From the NCBI GenBank assembly GCA_964194585.1, contig CAXMNG010000025.1, positions 1-15,435 of the forward strand: a stretch of DNA of 15,435 nucleotides. Reading direction: 5' to 3'. Shown here piece by piece: positions 1-7,066 of this stretch. Positions within the stretch are counted from its first letter, which is position 1. Every line of letters starts with the position of its first letter. The position numbers and the translations under genes are program-made. Origin of the DNA: JAABYT01 sp964194585 (lineage in GTDB: Bacteria; Pseudomonadota; Gammaproteobacteria; HK1). The notes beneath the pieces were generated by a model. The model ran no database searches, was not told the DNA's origin, and saw only the letters and a program-made list of their open reading frames with translations.

Positions 1-334
1 CCGCGATCTGTCGATTGAGGGCCTCGTCGTCGACACGAATTCCCGTGGCAGATCCGATCTGCAACTGCAGACGATCGAGAATCAGCTGCTCGAGCACCTG
101 TTTCTCCAGAACGTCCTTCGGAGGCGCGGGCACGCCGGCCTTTTCCAGCTGTTCGACGACGGTTCGCAGGCGCGCCTGCATTTCGCTGTAGACGATGACG
201 TCGTCGTTGACCACCGCCACGATCCGGTCGATCTCAATGATCTCCGGCGCCGCCAGGGATTGCGCACTGGCCGGCGAGGCCAGAGAAAGGCCGGCGATCA
301 GGGCGGCCGTGGGTAATGTGCTGAAAAGGTTCAA
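1..334 (-). CDS. surA: Periplasmic chaperone / peptidyl-prolyl isomerase SurA (5' part, runs off the left edge)
   Basis: About 111 N-terminal codons are present. SurA escorts unfolded outer-membrane proteins, including LptD, across the periplasm. I read it by hand from the reverse strand. A TTG start at 334-332 overlaps the lptD stop by 4 bases (TTGA). It gives a signal peptide ending ASPASA before QS, then IDRIVAVVNDDVIVYSEM, the usual opening of the SurA N-terminal domain, then a helical stretch with EQLILDRLQLQIG and GIRVDDEALNRQIA. The frame is open to base 1. No ATG or GTG lies near enough to replace the TTG and keep the signal peptide. The parvulin domains lie outside the window. Position directly after lptD is the classic proteobacterial order and implies translational coupling. 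Family assignment is secure; the start codon is inferred. Confidence 0.93.
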   Translation of the reverse strand, partial: MNLFSTLPTAALIAGLSLASPASAQSLAAPEIIEIDRIVAVVNDDVIVYSEMQARLRTVVEQLEKAGVPAPPKDVLEKQVLEQLILDRLQLQIGSATGIRVDDEALNRQIA

Positions 335-2556
335 AAGTCGTTCTCGTACCCGGGAATGCTGCGCTCCAGGAAGTCGACGGTGCCGCTGCCGAGTCCCGTC
401 AATCCCTTGAACTCGAGCTGGAAGAAAAACGCATTCGTTGTCTGGGTGCCGCTCAAGTACCGGCGTATCACGGTGCGGAACGCCCAGCAACAGTTTTCGT
501 ATTCTACGCCGCCGAAAGCCTCCAGGGTTTTGTCCTGTTGCAGAGAGTAGGCCCAGCGGCCGACGAATCGCCAGTCCCTGACGATGGGCCAGGCCATCGA
601 CATGTCGGTTTGCTCGAAGTTGTCGCGTGTAAAGCTGTACGAGAGATTGACGACCCGCCGAGGGTCCGGCTGATAGCGCAAACCAGTGTTGTTTCTGTTT
701 ATCCGTTCTTCGCCGATATCCCATTGTATGCCGGTAAAGAATTGCCATCGGCGGGCCACCGTGGCGGTGAGATCCACCACCAGGGGAGAGGCACTCGAGG
801 TCTCGACGGATTCATTGGGCAGAGTCACCTCGCGATCGCGAAAGTAGCGGATCTGGCCGATGTTGAGACGCAGGTACTCTTCGCCGGTGCCGCTGGCAAG
901 CAGGCGCGAAGTCAATGCGATGCTCAGCTGATTCGCGTCACCGACCCGGTCGGCGCCGCTGAAGCGATTCTCACTGAACAACTGGGAGTAGTTGAAGTCG
1001 AAGGTCCCTGTGTCGAAAATCGGCAGGTCGCCTTGGCTCTTGAAGGGAACATATAGATAAAAGAGCCGCGGCTCCAGGGTTTGCAGGAATCCGCGCTGAT
1101 TGAAGGTCCAGTCCCGCTCGAAGAACATACCGGCGTCCAGGCTGGCCGTGGGAATGGTGCGCGTCAGACTACTGGACTGCCCGGGCGCGGTGTTCTCCAA
1201 GTCGTAATTGGTGAAGCGCACACTCGCCTTGGGCACGATGAACCAGGCGGCCTCGCGCCACTGATAACTCAGTGTCGGCATCATATCCACACGTTGGCCG
1301 GTAACGCCGCCATCGCGGTCGAAGTTGACGAACTCTCCGTGACCTCCCGGGTTGAATTTCTGATTTCGCCGCCGTTCGACGGCTGACACGAGAAACTGAG
1401 GCAGACGTTTGTAGGGGCGACTCTCGGGGGCGATGGTGGTGTCGATGGTCTGAAAGGCCTGCGCCCGCGCGACAGCGTTCCAGCCGTCGCCGGAGTAGCT
1501 AACGTCTCCCCTTTGCTCCAAAAAGCTCTGGCTTGCAATGGATAAATTGGTTCCCAGGTCGGTGAAGTAGTCCGAGTCGGAGACCCAGTTGTAGTTGACG
1601 CTGCTGCTCCAGCGGCGCGCGAACGCGCCGCCGTGCTTATAGCGGAACGCGCCACGGTATCCGTCGAACTCCCTGTCGTCGGGCAGATACTCTCCGGCCA
1701 GAAGGCCGCCGCCGCGGCCGGTGAGATAGCGGTACTCGCCCTGGAGCTGCAGGCCGCGTTTCGTCATCAGACGCCCTGCCAGGGTCGCGTCGTGGTTGGG
1801 TGCGATATTGAAGTAATAGGGAACCGTCAGATCGAAGCCGGTGGAATTCGCGATGCGCACCTTGGGCACGAGAAAACCGGACTTGCGCTTGTCGCTCAGA
1901 GGAAAGGTCGCGTAGGGCGTGTAGAAAATCGGAATGTCACCGACCTCCAGCCACACGTTGTAAGCGGTGCCCACGTCCTCGGTGAAATCGAGCTCGAGTT
2001 CCTTCGCATGGAGCTTCCAGGTATTGGAGCCGGGATTGCAGGTGGTGTAATCGGCGTCGTTGAAGGTCACGATATTCTCGCCAGTGATCACCACCTCGCC
2101 GGCTTCGCCGCGGCTGTGGGTGTCGAGGAAGATGTAGCTCGCGCCGCCGAGTTTCGTCGTGTCGGCCTGCAGGTCGATATGCGCCTGGTCGCCGGACGCA
2201 TAGGCGCCTTCGTCCCAGAATCGCACATTGCCCTGCACGTCGATGAGCTCCTCAGCCTCGTTGTACTCGAGATGGTCGGCCGTCAGTTGCTGGGTGCCAC
2301 GCTCTATCTCGACATTGCCGCTCAATTTCGAGATACCACCCTCCTGCATGTTGACCACGTCGCCGGACATGCCGATAGCTTCCGGGTCCGCGGGCGCGGC
2401 CGCAAACACCGGTCGCGGCGGAAGTTGCAGGACGCTACCGCATTGAGCCCACTCCGATTCGGCAGCGCTCGATGGGTGCTGCCAGAGGAGGGCGATCTGA
2501 CCGCTGATGGTGATTGCCAGGGGAATTGAGAGATAGCGTCTCGACCGCTTATTCAC
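331..2556 (-). CDS. lptD: LPS-assembly protein LptD
   Basis: The 741-residue outer-membrane barrel inserts lipopolysaccharide into the outer leaflet together with the lipoprotein LptE. A signal peptide occupies about residues 1-32. The OstA/LptA-like periplasmic domain follows (about 60-190, with GISKLSGNVEIERG and LTADHLEYNE). The large C-terminal barrel starts around DIPIFYTPYATFPL. Cysteines sit at 39 and 173, and a CC pair at 689-690, matching the pattern E. coli LptD uses for its two essential disulfides, so the oxidative maturation route is probably conserved. Length is slightly below the E. coli protein. The start codon is GTG (2556-2554); no ATG is nearby and the Shine-Dalgarno is poor. 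The gene follows hemH after 95 bp and overlaps surA by 4 bp. It ends in an aromatic residue (NDF), as expected for a barrel recognised by BAM. Confidence 0.97.
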   Translation of the reverse strand: MNKRSRRYLSIPLAITISGQIALLWQHPSSAAESEWAQCGSVLQLPPRPVFAAAPADPEAIGMSGDVVNMQEGGISKLSGNVEIERGTQQLTADHLEYNEAEELIDVQGNVRFWDEGAYASGDQAHIDLQADTTKLGGASYIFLDTHSRGEAGEVVITGENIVTFNDADYTTCNPGSNTWKLHAKELELDFTEDVGTAYNVWLEVGDIPIFYTPYATFPLSDKRKSGFLVPKVRIANSTGFDLTVPYYFNIAPNHDATLAGRLMTKRGLQLQGEYRYLTGRGGGLLAGEYLPDDREFDGYRGAFRYKHGGAFARRWSSSVNYNWVSDSDYFTDLGTNLSIASQSFLEQRGDVSYSGDGWNAVARAQAFQTIDTTIAPESRPYKRLPQFLVSAVERRRNQKFNPGGHGEFVNFDRDGGVTGQRVDMMPTLSYQWREAAWFIVPKASVRFTNYDLENTAPGQSSSLTRTIPTASLDAGMFFERDWTFNQRGFLQTLEPRLFYLYVPFKSQGDLPIFDTGTFDFNYSQLFSENRFSGADRVGDANQLSIALTSRLLASGTGEEYLRLNIGQIRYFRDREVTLPNESVETSSASPLVVDLTATVARRWQFFTGIQWDIGEERINRNNTGLRYQPDPRRVVNLSYSFTRDNFEQTDMSMAWPIVRDWRFVGRWAYSLQQDKTLEAFGGVEYENCCWAFRTVIRRYLSGTQTTNAFFFQLEFKGLTGLGSGTVDFLERSIPGYENDF

Positions 2557-2600
2557 AAAGTTCGTTCTCGGCGAGAGCGAGGCCTGCCAACCATCTCATA

Positions 2601-2615
2601 GAAACAGCCTGTTTC
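2601..2615. repeat. Small palindrome upstream of lptD
   Basis: GAAACAG and CTGTTTC flank a single central C, a perfect 7-bp inverted repeat in the 95-bp hemH-lptD gap, about 45 bp upstream of the lptD start. It could be an operator for an lptD promoter. I found no convincing -35/-10 or sigma-E type promoter beside it, so the role is unknown. Confidence 0.35.
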
Positions 2616-2651
2616 AAAGTCGGCGGGGGGAATGGCAATCTTGATGCGCGA

Positions 2652-3704
2652 TCAATGGCGAGTTGCCTGTTGCCAATCCGAGGTCTGACTGGTGACGATA
2701 TCGCTGAGTGCCGTGATGTGGTCGCGGCGGTCGTTGAGAGCCGGAATGTAATGCAGGGTTTCGCCGCCCCAGGATCGAAACAGGGCGGCGGCGCGAATGC
2801 CGATTTCCTCCAGGGTCTCCAGGCAGTCCACCGAGAAGCCGGGGCACAGCACCTGGACCGTTCGTACGCCGGACTCCGCCCATTCGCGAAGCAGGCTCTC
2901 GGTATAGGGTTGCAGCCAACGTTCACGTCCGACCCGTGATTGAAAGGCCAGGGCCCAGTTTTCCGGTGCTTCCTGGAGGCGGGTTGCCACCAGGCGAGCG
3001 GTTTCCAGACACTGCTCGTAGTAAGGATCGCCGGCGTCGCAGTATCGCTGGGGCAGTCCGTGGAAGGATATCAGCAGCCGCCCGTCCCGGCCGTGCTTGT
3101 CCCGGGCGTCGCGTACACTTCCCGCCAGGGCGTCGATGTATCCGGGATGATCGTGGTAGTGGGACACGACGCGCAGCTCCGGTACGCATCGTTCGGCCGT
3201 CAGGGCCTTCAGCAGAGCATCGTAAGTGGATCCAGTGGTAGTGGCGGAGTACTGGGGATAGAGAGGCAGCACCAGCACGCGGCGCGCGCCCCAGTCCTGC
3301 AATCTTTTCAGAGCGGCGGCAATGGAGGGCTCACCGTAGCGCATTCCCAATGCCACTTTCACGCTTCCCTGCCAGCACTTCACCAGCGCATTGTCCAGGG
3401 CAGCCGCCTGGCGCTGCGCGTTGACCAGCAGCGGTGAGCCTTGCTCGGACCAAATCTTCCGGTACGCAGCCGCCGAGCGGCGCGGGCGCAGGCGCAGGAT
3501 GACGGCGTGCAGAACCGGCAACCACAGCCAACGGGGCAGCTCCACCACTCTGGAGTCGGATAGGAACTCGGCCAGGTAACGGCGCACGGCCGCAGTCGTC
3601 GGCGCCGCCGGCGTGCCCACATTGGTAATCAGCACGCCGGTGGGCTGTGCGTCCTCTCGCGCAGCCTGCGGGTCTCCCTGCTGTGGGCTCGGGTTCGTAT
3701 ACAA
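2652..3704 (-). CDS. hemH: Ferrochelatase
   Basis: HemH inserts Fe2+ into protoporphyrin IX in the last step of protoheme synthesis and acts at the cytoplasmic face of the membrane. The 350-residue product has the family landmarks: GVLITNVGTP (23-32), LYPQYSATTTGS (148-159), the catalytic histidine in SFHGLP (H215), and PGFSVDCLETLEEIG with the conserved acidic E296. The assigned start is a TTG at 3704-3702, giving about 15 more N-terminal residues than E. coli HemH. No ATG or GTG start lies downstream before the conserved core, and upstream context shows only a weak Shine-Dalgarno. The gene is divergent from moeA (139 bp between starts) and co-directional with lptD, so heme and LPS genes may share a transcript. 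Function is secure; the start codon is uncertain. Confidence 0.95.
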   Translation of the reverse strand: MYTNPSPQQGDPQAAREDAQPTGVLITNVGTPAAPTTAAVRRYLAEFLSDSRVVELPRWLWLPVLHAVILRLRPRRSAAAYRKIWSEQGSPLLVNAQRQAAALDNALVKCWQGSVKVALGMRYGEPSIAAALKRLQDWGARRVLVLPLYPQYSATTTGSTYDALLKALTAERCVPELRVVSHYHDHPGYIDALAGSVRDARDKHGRDGRLLISFHGLPQRYCDAGDPYYEQCLETARLVATRLQEAPENWALAFQSRVGRERWLQPYTESLLREWAESGVRTVQVLCPGFSVDCLETLEEIGIRAAALFRSWGGETLHYIPALNDRRDHITALSDIVTSQTSDWQQATRH

Positions 3705-3843
3705 TGGCGAATCTCGTCACTCGTGGGCGGCCTTCGCGGCTTCGGCACGGCCCAGCGGCACACAACACCCGAATCCGGCGGCAAACACAAGCCCGGCCGA
3801 TTTTTTGCGATGGCATACCGAGAATAGTCCCCGGGAAAAGGAA

Positions 3844-5097
3844 ATGAGCAGCAGTCAGCGTGACACCACCGATGCGGCCCGGGCGCCAGGCATGATCAGT
3901 GTCGATCAGGCGCGTGCGTTCATGCTGGCGCGCGCGCGGTCGCTCCAGGAGACCGAGAGCGTGCCCCTGACCGAGGCCCTGGGACGCGTGCTGGCCCGCG
4001 CCGAGACTTCGCCCATCCATGTGCCCGGCTATGCCAACAGCTCCATGGATGGCTATGCGGTACGCGCCATCGACGTGATCGGCGACGCGCCGGTGTCGTT
4101 GCGGGTCGCGCAGCGTATCGCGGCGGGTGAGATTGGGGTGAGGCTGGTGGCGGGGGAGGCGGCGCGCATTTTCACCGGAGCAGCCCTGCCCGAGGGCGCC
4201 GACGCGGTGGTCATTCAGGAAGACTGCCGGCAGGACGGCGACCAGGTGCGCTTTCGCGGCCCGGTGGCCGCCGGCGACAACGTCCGCCCGCGGGGTAACG
4301 ACATCGTTGCCGGCCACGAAGTGCTGGCGGCGGGTACCCGTCTGCGCCCCCAGGAGCTGGGTCTGGCAGCGTCGGTGGGTTTGGCGGAATTGGATGTGGT
4401 GCGGCGCCTGCGGGTGGCGATATTTTCCAGCGGCGACGAGCTGGTGCAGCCCGGCGAGCCGCTGGCGGCCGGTGCCATCTACAACTCCAATCGTTACACT
4501 TTGTGCGGGCTGTTGTCGGCGCTCGGTTGCGAGACCATCGATCTGGGCAGCGTCGAGGACAGTCTCGCCGCGACCGAGGCGGCACTGCGTGAGGCTGCCG
4601 CCGAGGCTGACGTGGTGGTCACCAGCGGCGGCATGTCGGTGGGGGACGAGGACCATGTGAAGCAGGCGGTGGAGCGGGCCGGGAGGCTCGAGATGTGGCG
4701 GGTTGCCGTCAAGCCCGGCAAGCCGCTGGCCTACGGGCGCATCGATACGGCGGACTTCATCGGTCTGCCTGGCAATCCGGTTTCGACCCTGCTGACGTTC
4801 TGCCTGTTCGTGCGCCCGTTTCTGCTCCGCCGCCAGGGAGTGCGCGAGGTGCTTGGCAAGGCGCTTTCGGTGCCGGCGGCGTTTCGCTGGCCACGCCCGG
4901 GCCGGCGGCGGGAGTACCTGCGTGCGCGCCTCGAGCAGGGCAGCGACGGCGTCGCCGTGAACATCTATTCGAAGCAGGGTTCCGATGTGCTGACGTCCAC
5001 GGTGTGGGCCGATGGCCTGGTGGAGATCAGGGAAGGCGACACGGTCGAGCCGGGGGATCTGGTACCTTATTATTCCTTTGCCGAGCTGCTTTTCTGA
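3844..5097 (+). CDS. moeA: Molybdopterin molybdenumtransferase MoeA
   Basis: MoeA ligates molybdate to adenylylated molybdopterin, giving active molybdenum cofactor. From the ATG at 3844, preceded by AAAAGGAA, the product has 417 residues, close to E. coli MoeA (411). Landmarks are NSSMDGYAV (65-73), FTGAALPEGADAVV (110-123), the MPT-binding signature TSGGMSVGDED (260-270), KPGKPLAYG (290-298) and LPGNPVS (308-314), ending with the C-terminal domain IV beta region. The frame is open upstream to 3613, but that extension is proline- and arginine-rich, lies across hemH, and lacks family similarity, so I reject it. moaE follows 17 bp downstream, so the two are probably one operon. I see no clear promoter in the hemH-moeA divergent gap. 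Confidence 0.97.
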   Translation: MSSSQRDTTDAARAPGMISVDQARAFMLARARSLQETESVPLTEALGRVLARAETSPIHVPGYANSSMDGYAVRAIDVIGDAPVSLRVAQRIAAGEIGVRLVAGEAARIFTGAALPEGADAVVIQEDCRQDGDQVRFRGPVAAGDNVRPRGNDIVAGHEVLAAGTRLRPQELGLAASVGLAELDVVRRLRVAIFSSGDELVQPGEPLAAGAIYNSNRYTLCGLLSALGCETIDLGSVEDSLAATEAALREAAAEADVVVTSGGMSVGDEDHVKQAVERAGRLEMWRVAVKPGKPLAYGRIDTADFIGLPGNPVSTLLTFCLFVRPFLLRRQGVREVLGKALSVPAAFRWPRPGRRREYLRARLEQGSDGVAVNIYSKQGSDVLTSTVWADGLVEIREGDTVEPGDLVPYYSFAELLF

Positions 5098-5114
5098 ACC
5101 GGCGATCCATAGCC

Positions 5115-5579
5115 ATGAGCACCCAATCTGGCATCCGTGTGCAACGAGAACCCTTCGACGTCGCCGCCGTCATCGACGGCCTGCGTGCCGGTAATCCCGC
5201 GGTCGGTGCCATCGCGAGCTTCATCGGCCTGGTGCGTGATTTGAACGACGGCGCGCCGGTGACCAGCATGACCCTGGAGCACTATCCGGGTATGACAGAG
5301 AAGGCCTTGGAGGCGATCGTCGCCGAGGCGAATGAGCGCTGGGATCTGATCGATGCGGCCGTTGTGCACCGGGTCGGCGAGCTGCGTCCCACGGACGCCA
5401 TCGTGCTGGTGGCCGTAGCCAGCGCGCACCGCAACGACGCTTTCCAGGCCTGTGAGTTCATTATGGATTTTCTCAAGACCCGGGCGCCCTTCTGGAAGAA
5501 GGAAGAAAATTCCCAAGAGGCAAGATGGGTGGAGTCCCGCGCCAGTGACACGCGGGCCGCCGAGCGCTGGAAGACCTGA
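5115..5579 (+). CDS. moaE: Molybdopterin synthase catalytic subunit MoaE
   Basis: MoaE converts cyclic pyranopterin monophosphate to molybdopterin using sulfur carried on the thiocarboxylated C-terminus of MoaD. The ATG at 5115 gives 154 residues (E. coli 150). Diagnostic features are GAIASFIGLVRD (31-42), LEHYPGMTEKALE (54-66), the VHRVGEL strand, ASAHRNDAF and the active-site block FLKTRAPFWKKE with lysines 121 and 128, which align with E. coli K119 and K126. It begins 17 bp after moeA and has only a weak Shine-Dalgarno, suggesting coupled translation. moaD, usually the adjacent partner, is not here and must lie elsewhere. The upstream open frame overlapping moeA is not part of the gene. 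Confidence 0.97.
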   Translation: MSTQSGIRVQREPFDVAAVIDGLRAGNPAVGAIASFIGLVRDLNDGAPVTSMTLEHYPGMTEKALEAIVAEANERWDLIDAAVVHRVGELRPTDAIVLVAVASAHRNDAFQACEFIMDFLKTRAPFWKKEENSQEARWVESRASDTRAAERWKT

Positions 5580-5615
5580 TTCCCCGCCGAATTGGTGCAA
5601 AGCACAAAAATGTGT

Positions 5616-5644
5616 TGACAGCAGGATCCGGGAGCGTTATGTTG
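5616..5644 (+). promoter_or_regulatory. Sigma70-type promoter of the phasin gene
   Basis: A perfect -35 TTGACA (5616-5621) and a -10 TATGTT (5639-5644) are separated by 17 bp. Transcription would begin near 5650, leaving an untranslated leader of about 75 bases before the phasin ATG. The -10 box runs directly into the palindrome described at 5644-5669. Confidence 0.8.
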
Positions 5645-5669
5645 CGGTGCATCAATTGATGCACCGCAC
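5644..5669. promoter_or_regulatory. Perfect 26-bp palindrome, probable repressor operator of the phasin gene
   Basis: The left arm TGCGGTGCATCAA is followed at once by its exact reverse complement, with no spacer and no mismatch. It touches the last base of the -10 box and covers the expected transcription start, where a dimeric repressor would block initiation. Each arm carries a TGC-N3-GCA core. PhaR repressors of PHA genes in Paracoccus and Rhodobacter are known to bind TGC-rich sites, so PhaR is the natural candidate; that is an inference. A 12-mer differing at two positions lies at the phaA -35 box (8306-8317). An RNA hairpin is less likely because there is no loop. Confidence 0.7.
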
Positions 5670-5724
5670 AATTGCCCGGATTTTCAACGATTTGCCCACA
5701 CGGTGGGCAGCAGAGGTAACAAAC

Positions 5725-6111
5725 ATGGACACATCAGTAAGCAATGTCTTCGAGAATGTCACCGAGGCCCACAAGAAGGCGGTCGACGCCCTCATGGGTT
5801 TCAACAAGATCGCCGTGCGCACCCAGGGTTTGCTGGCAGGTCAGCAGCTGGCCGCCATGGAGAAGCTTTTCGACGCCGGCAGCAGGAATCTGCAGCTGGT
5901 CAGCGAGTCCCGTGATCCCAAGGAGCTGATGGCGCGTCAGACCGAGGTTGCCGTGGAGCTCGGCGAGACGCTGGTGGCCGTGGCTCAGGAAGCCATGGAG
6001 ATCCAGGCCCAGGCCCGTGACGAGGTCGCGACGCTGGTCGAGGATGGCTTGAAGGCCGTCAACGTTCCCGCGATCGTCAAGACCACCAAGACTCCCAAGA
6101 AGGCTGCTTGA
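5725..6111 (+). CDS. Phasin family protein (PHA granule-associated)
   Basis: Phasins coat polyhydroxyalkanoate granules and control their size and number. The 128-residue product starts at ATG 5725, with AGAGGTAA about 7 bases upstream. It has the helical, heptad-like pattern of the phasin_2/PhaP group: FENVTEAHKKAVDALMGFNKIA, then AVRTQGLLAGQQLAAMEKLFDAG, then RDPKELMARQTEVAVELGETL. There is no signal peptide or membrane segment. The tail KTTKTPKKAA is short, lysine-rich and histone-like, faintly recalling nucleoid-binding phasins such as PhaF but much shorter. The gene faces phaAB across a shared terminator and has its own promoter and operator. Compared with R. eutropha PhaP it is short. 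Family assignment is good; the exact PhaP orthology is less certain. Confidence 0.88.
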   Translation: MDTSVSNVFENVTEAHKKAVDALMGFNKIAVRTQGLLAGQQLAAMEKLFDAGSRNLQLVSESRDPKELMARQTEVAVELGETLVAVAQEAMEIQAQARDEVATLVEDGLKAVNVPAIVKTTKTPKKAA

Positions 6112-6116
6112 GCTTC

Positions 6117-6154
6117 GAGGGGACGAGGGGACAGATTTTAATCTGTCCCCTTGG
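6117..6154 (+). repeat. REP-like palindromic element, copy 1
   Basis: A hairpin with 11-bp arms GGGGACAGATT and AATCTGTCCCC and a TT centre (6127-6150) is preceded by a head GAGGGGAC (6117-6124) and followed by TTGG. It starts 5 bp after the phasin stop. The ggggacagat...atctgtcccc type is common in intergenic regions of gammaproteobacteria and resembles REP elements mobilised by RAYT (Y1) transposases; no such gene is in the window. Confidence 0.75.
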
Positions 6155-6206
6155 TCTCAGACCGGCACGATCCCCAGCTACGTCCCCGCCTCTAACTCAG
6201 GCAAAT

Positions 6207-6234
6207 AAAAAAGGCGCCACCGGCGCCTTTTTTT
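6207..6234. terminator. Bidirectional Rho-independent terminator between the phasin gene and phaB
   Basis: GGCGCC, a 3-base ACC loop region and GGCGCC (6213-6227) form a GC stem flanked by six A residues on the left and seven T residues on the right. The A and T tracts can also pair, and each acts as the U-tract for one strand. This serves both convergent transcription units, the phasin gene on plus and phaAB on minus. Confidence 0.85.
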
Positions 6235-6254
6235 GTTTGTTTCATCCGCCGAAC

Positions 6255-6294
6255 CCAAGGGGACAGATTGAAATCTGTCCCCTCCTGTCCCCTC
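6255..6294 (-). repeat. REP-like palindromic element, copy 2 (inverted relative to copy 1)
   Basis: The same 11-bp arms surround a GA centre (6259-6282). Read on the minus strand, the head GAGGGGAC (6294-6287), a 4-base spacer, the hairpin and TTGG follow in the same order as in copy 1. The two copies are therefore head-out, tail-in around the terminator, like a BIME. It ends 4 bp before the phaB stop codon. Confidence 0.75.
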
Positions 6295-6298
6295 CATC

Positions 6299-7021
6299 TC
6301 AATACATATGCTGTCCACCATTGATCGACATGGTCGATCCGGTAACGAAGCCGGCCTCGTCGGCCACTAGGAACAGCACGCCGCGGGCAATTTCCTCGGC
6401 ATGGCCGAGCCGGCCCACGGGAATACCGGAGATGATCTTCTCCAGCACTCGCTCGGGCACGGCGCGCACCATGTCGGTGTCGATGTAGCCGGGGGCGATG
6501 GCGTTCACCGTCACGCCTTTGGCGGCGCCTTCCTGGGCCAGAGCCTTGGTGAAGCCGTGGATCCCCGACTTGGCCGCGGCGTAGTTCACCTGGCCGTACT
6601 GACCGGCCTGGCCGTTCACCGAGCCGATGTTGACGATGCGTCCGAAGCCGCGTTCGCGCATGCCCTCGATGACGCAATGGCACATGTTGAAACACGAGCT
6701 CAGGTTGGTCTGGATGACACTGTTCCACTGTTCGAAGGACATGCGGTGCAGGGTGCCGTCCCGGGTGATGCCGGCGTTGTTGACCAGAATATCCACCGGG
6801 CCGAGGTCGCCGACAATTTTCTCCACCGATTCGGCGCATTGCCCGTAATCCGAGACGTCGAACTTGTAGGCTGCGATGCCGGTCTTCTCGGTGAAGCGTT
6901 CGGCCGCTTCGTCGTTTCCGGCGTAGGTCGCCGCGACGTCGTACCCGGCATCCTTCAATCCCACCGAGATGGCTTCACCGATACCGCGGGTGCCGCCGGT
7001 CACAATTGCTACGCGTGACAT
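6299..7021 (-). CDS. phaB: Acetoacetyl-CoA reductase (NADPH)
   Basis: PhaB reduces acetoacetyl-CoA to (R)-3-hydroxybutyryl-CoA, the monomer for PHA synthase. It is a 240-residue classical SDR. The Rossmann motif TGGTRGIG (8-15), NNAGITRD (81-88), catalytic S134 in NIGSVNG, and Y147/K151 in NYAAAKSG are all intact. The C-terminus SINGGQHMY matches PhaB rather than FabG. The cysteines around 110-116 are unremarkable. The start ATG at 7021 has AAGGAG about 10 bases upstream. phaA lies 45 bp upstream, so phaA-phaB is an operon read from the phaA promoter and stopped by the terminator at 6207-6234. No PHA synthase gene is adjacent. Confidence 0.95.
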   Translation of the reverse strand: MSRVAIVTGGTRGIGEAISVGLKDAGYDVAATYAGNDEAAERFTEKTGIAAYKFDVSDYGQCAESVEKIVGDLGPVDILVNNAGITRDGTLHRMSFEQWNSVIQTNLSSCFNMCHCVIEGMRERGFGRIVNIGSVNGQAGQYGQVNYAAAKSGIHGFTKALAQEGAAKGVTVNAIAPGYIDTDMVRAVPERVLEKIISGIPVGRLGHAEEIARGVLFLVADEAGFVTGSTMSINGGQHMY

Positions 7022-7066
7022 GGTTGTTGCTCCTTACTCCCTGGGAGTGATTTGTTCTTTGTAAAC

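Noticed and set aside
3694..3705. TATACAAT sequence as a -10 box for moeA or hemH
   Set aside because: No acceptable -35 lies 16-18 bp away on the plus strand, and on the minus strand it overlaps the hemH start itself.
3613..3843. Upstream in-frame extension of moeA
   Set aside because: It crosses hemH, has no family similarity, and the ATG at 3844 has a Shine-Dalgarno and gives the normal MoeA length.
3331..4656. 441-codon open frame on the minus strand across moeA and hemH
   Set aside because: It is antisense to the confident moeA and out of frame with hemH. Composition is histidine/glycine/arginine-rich without domains.
6117..6294. CRISPR-like or IS end repeats
   Set aside because: There are only two palindromic units, in opposite orientation, with no regular spacer and no target-site duplication that I can see. 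A REP-like pair explains them better.
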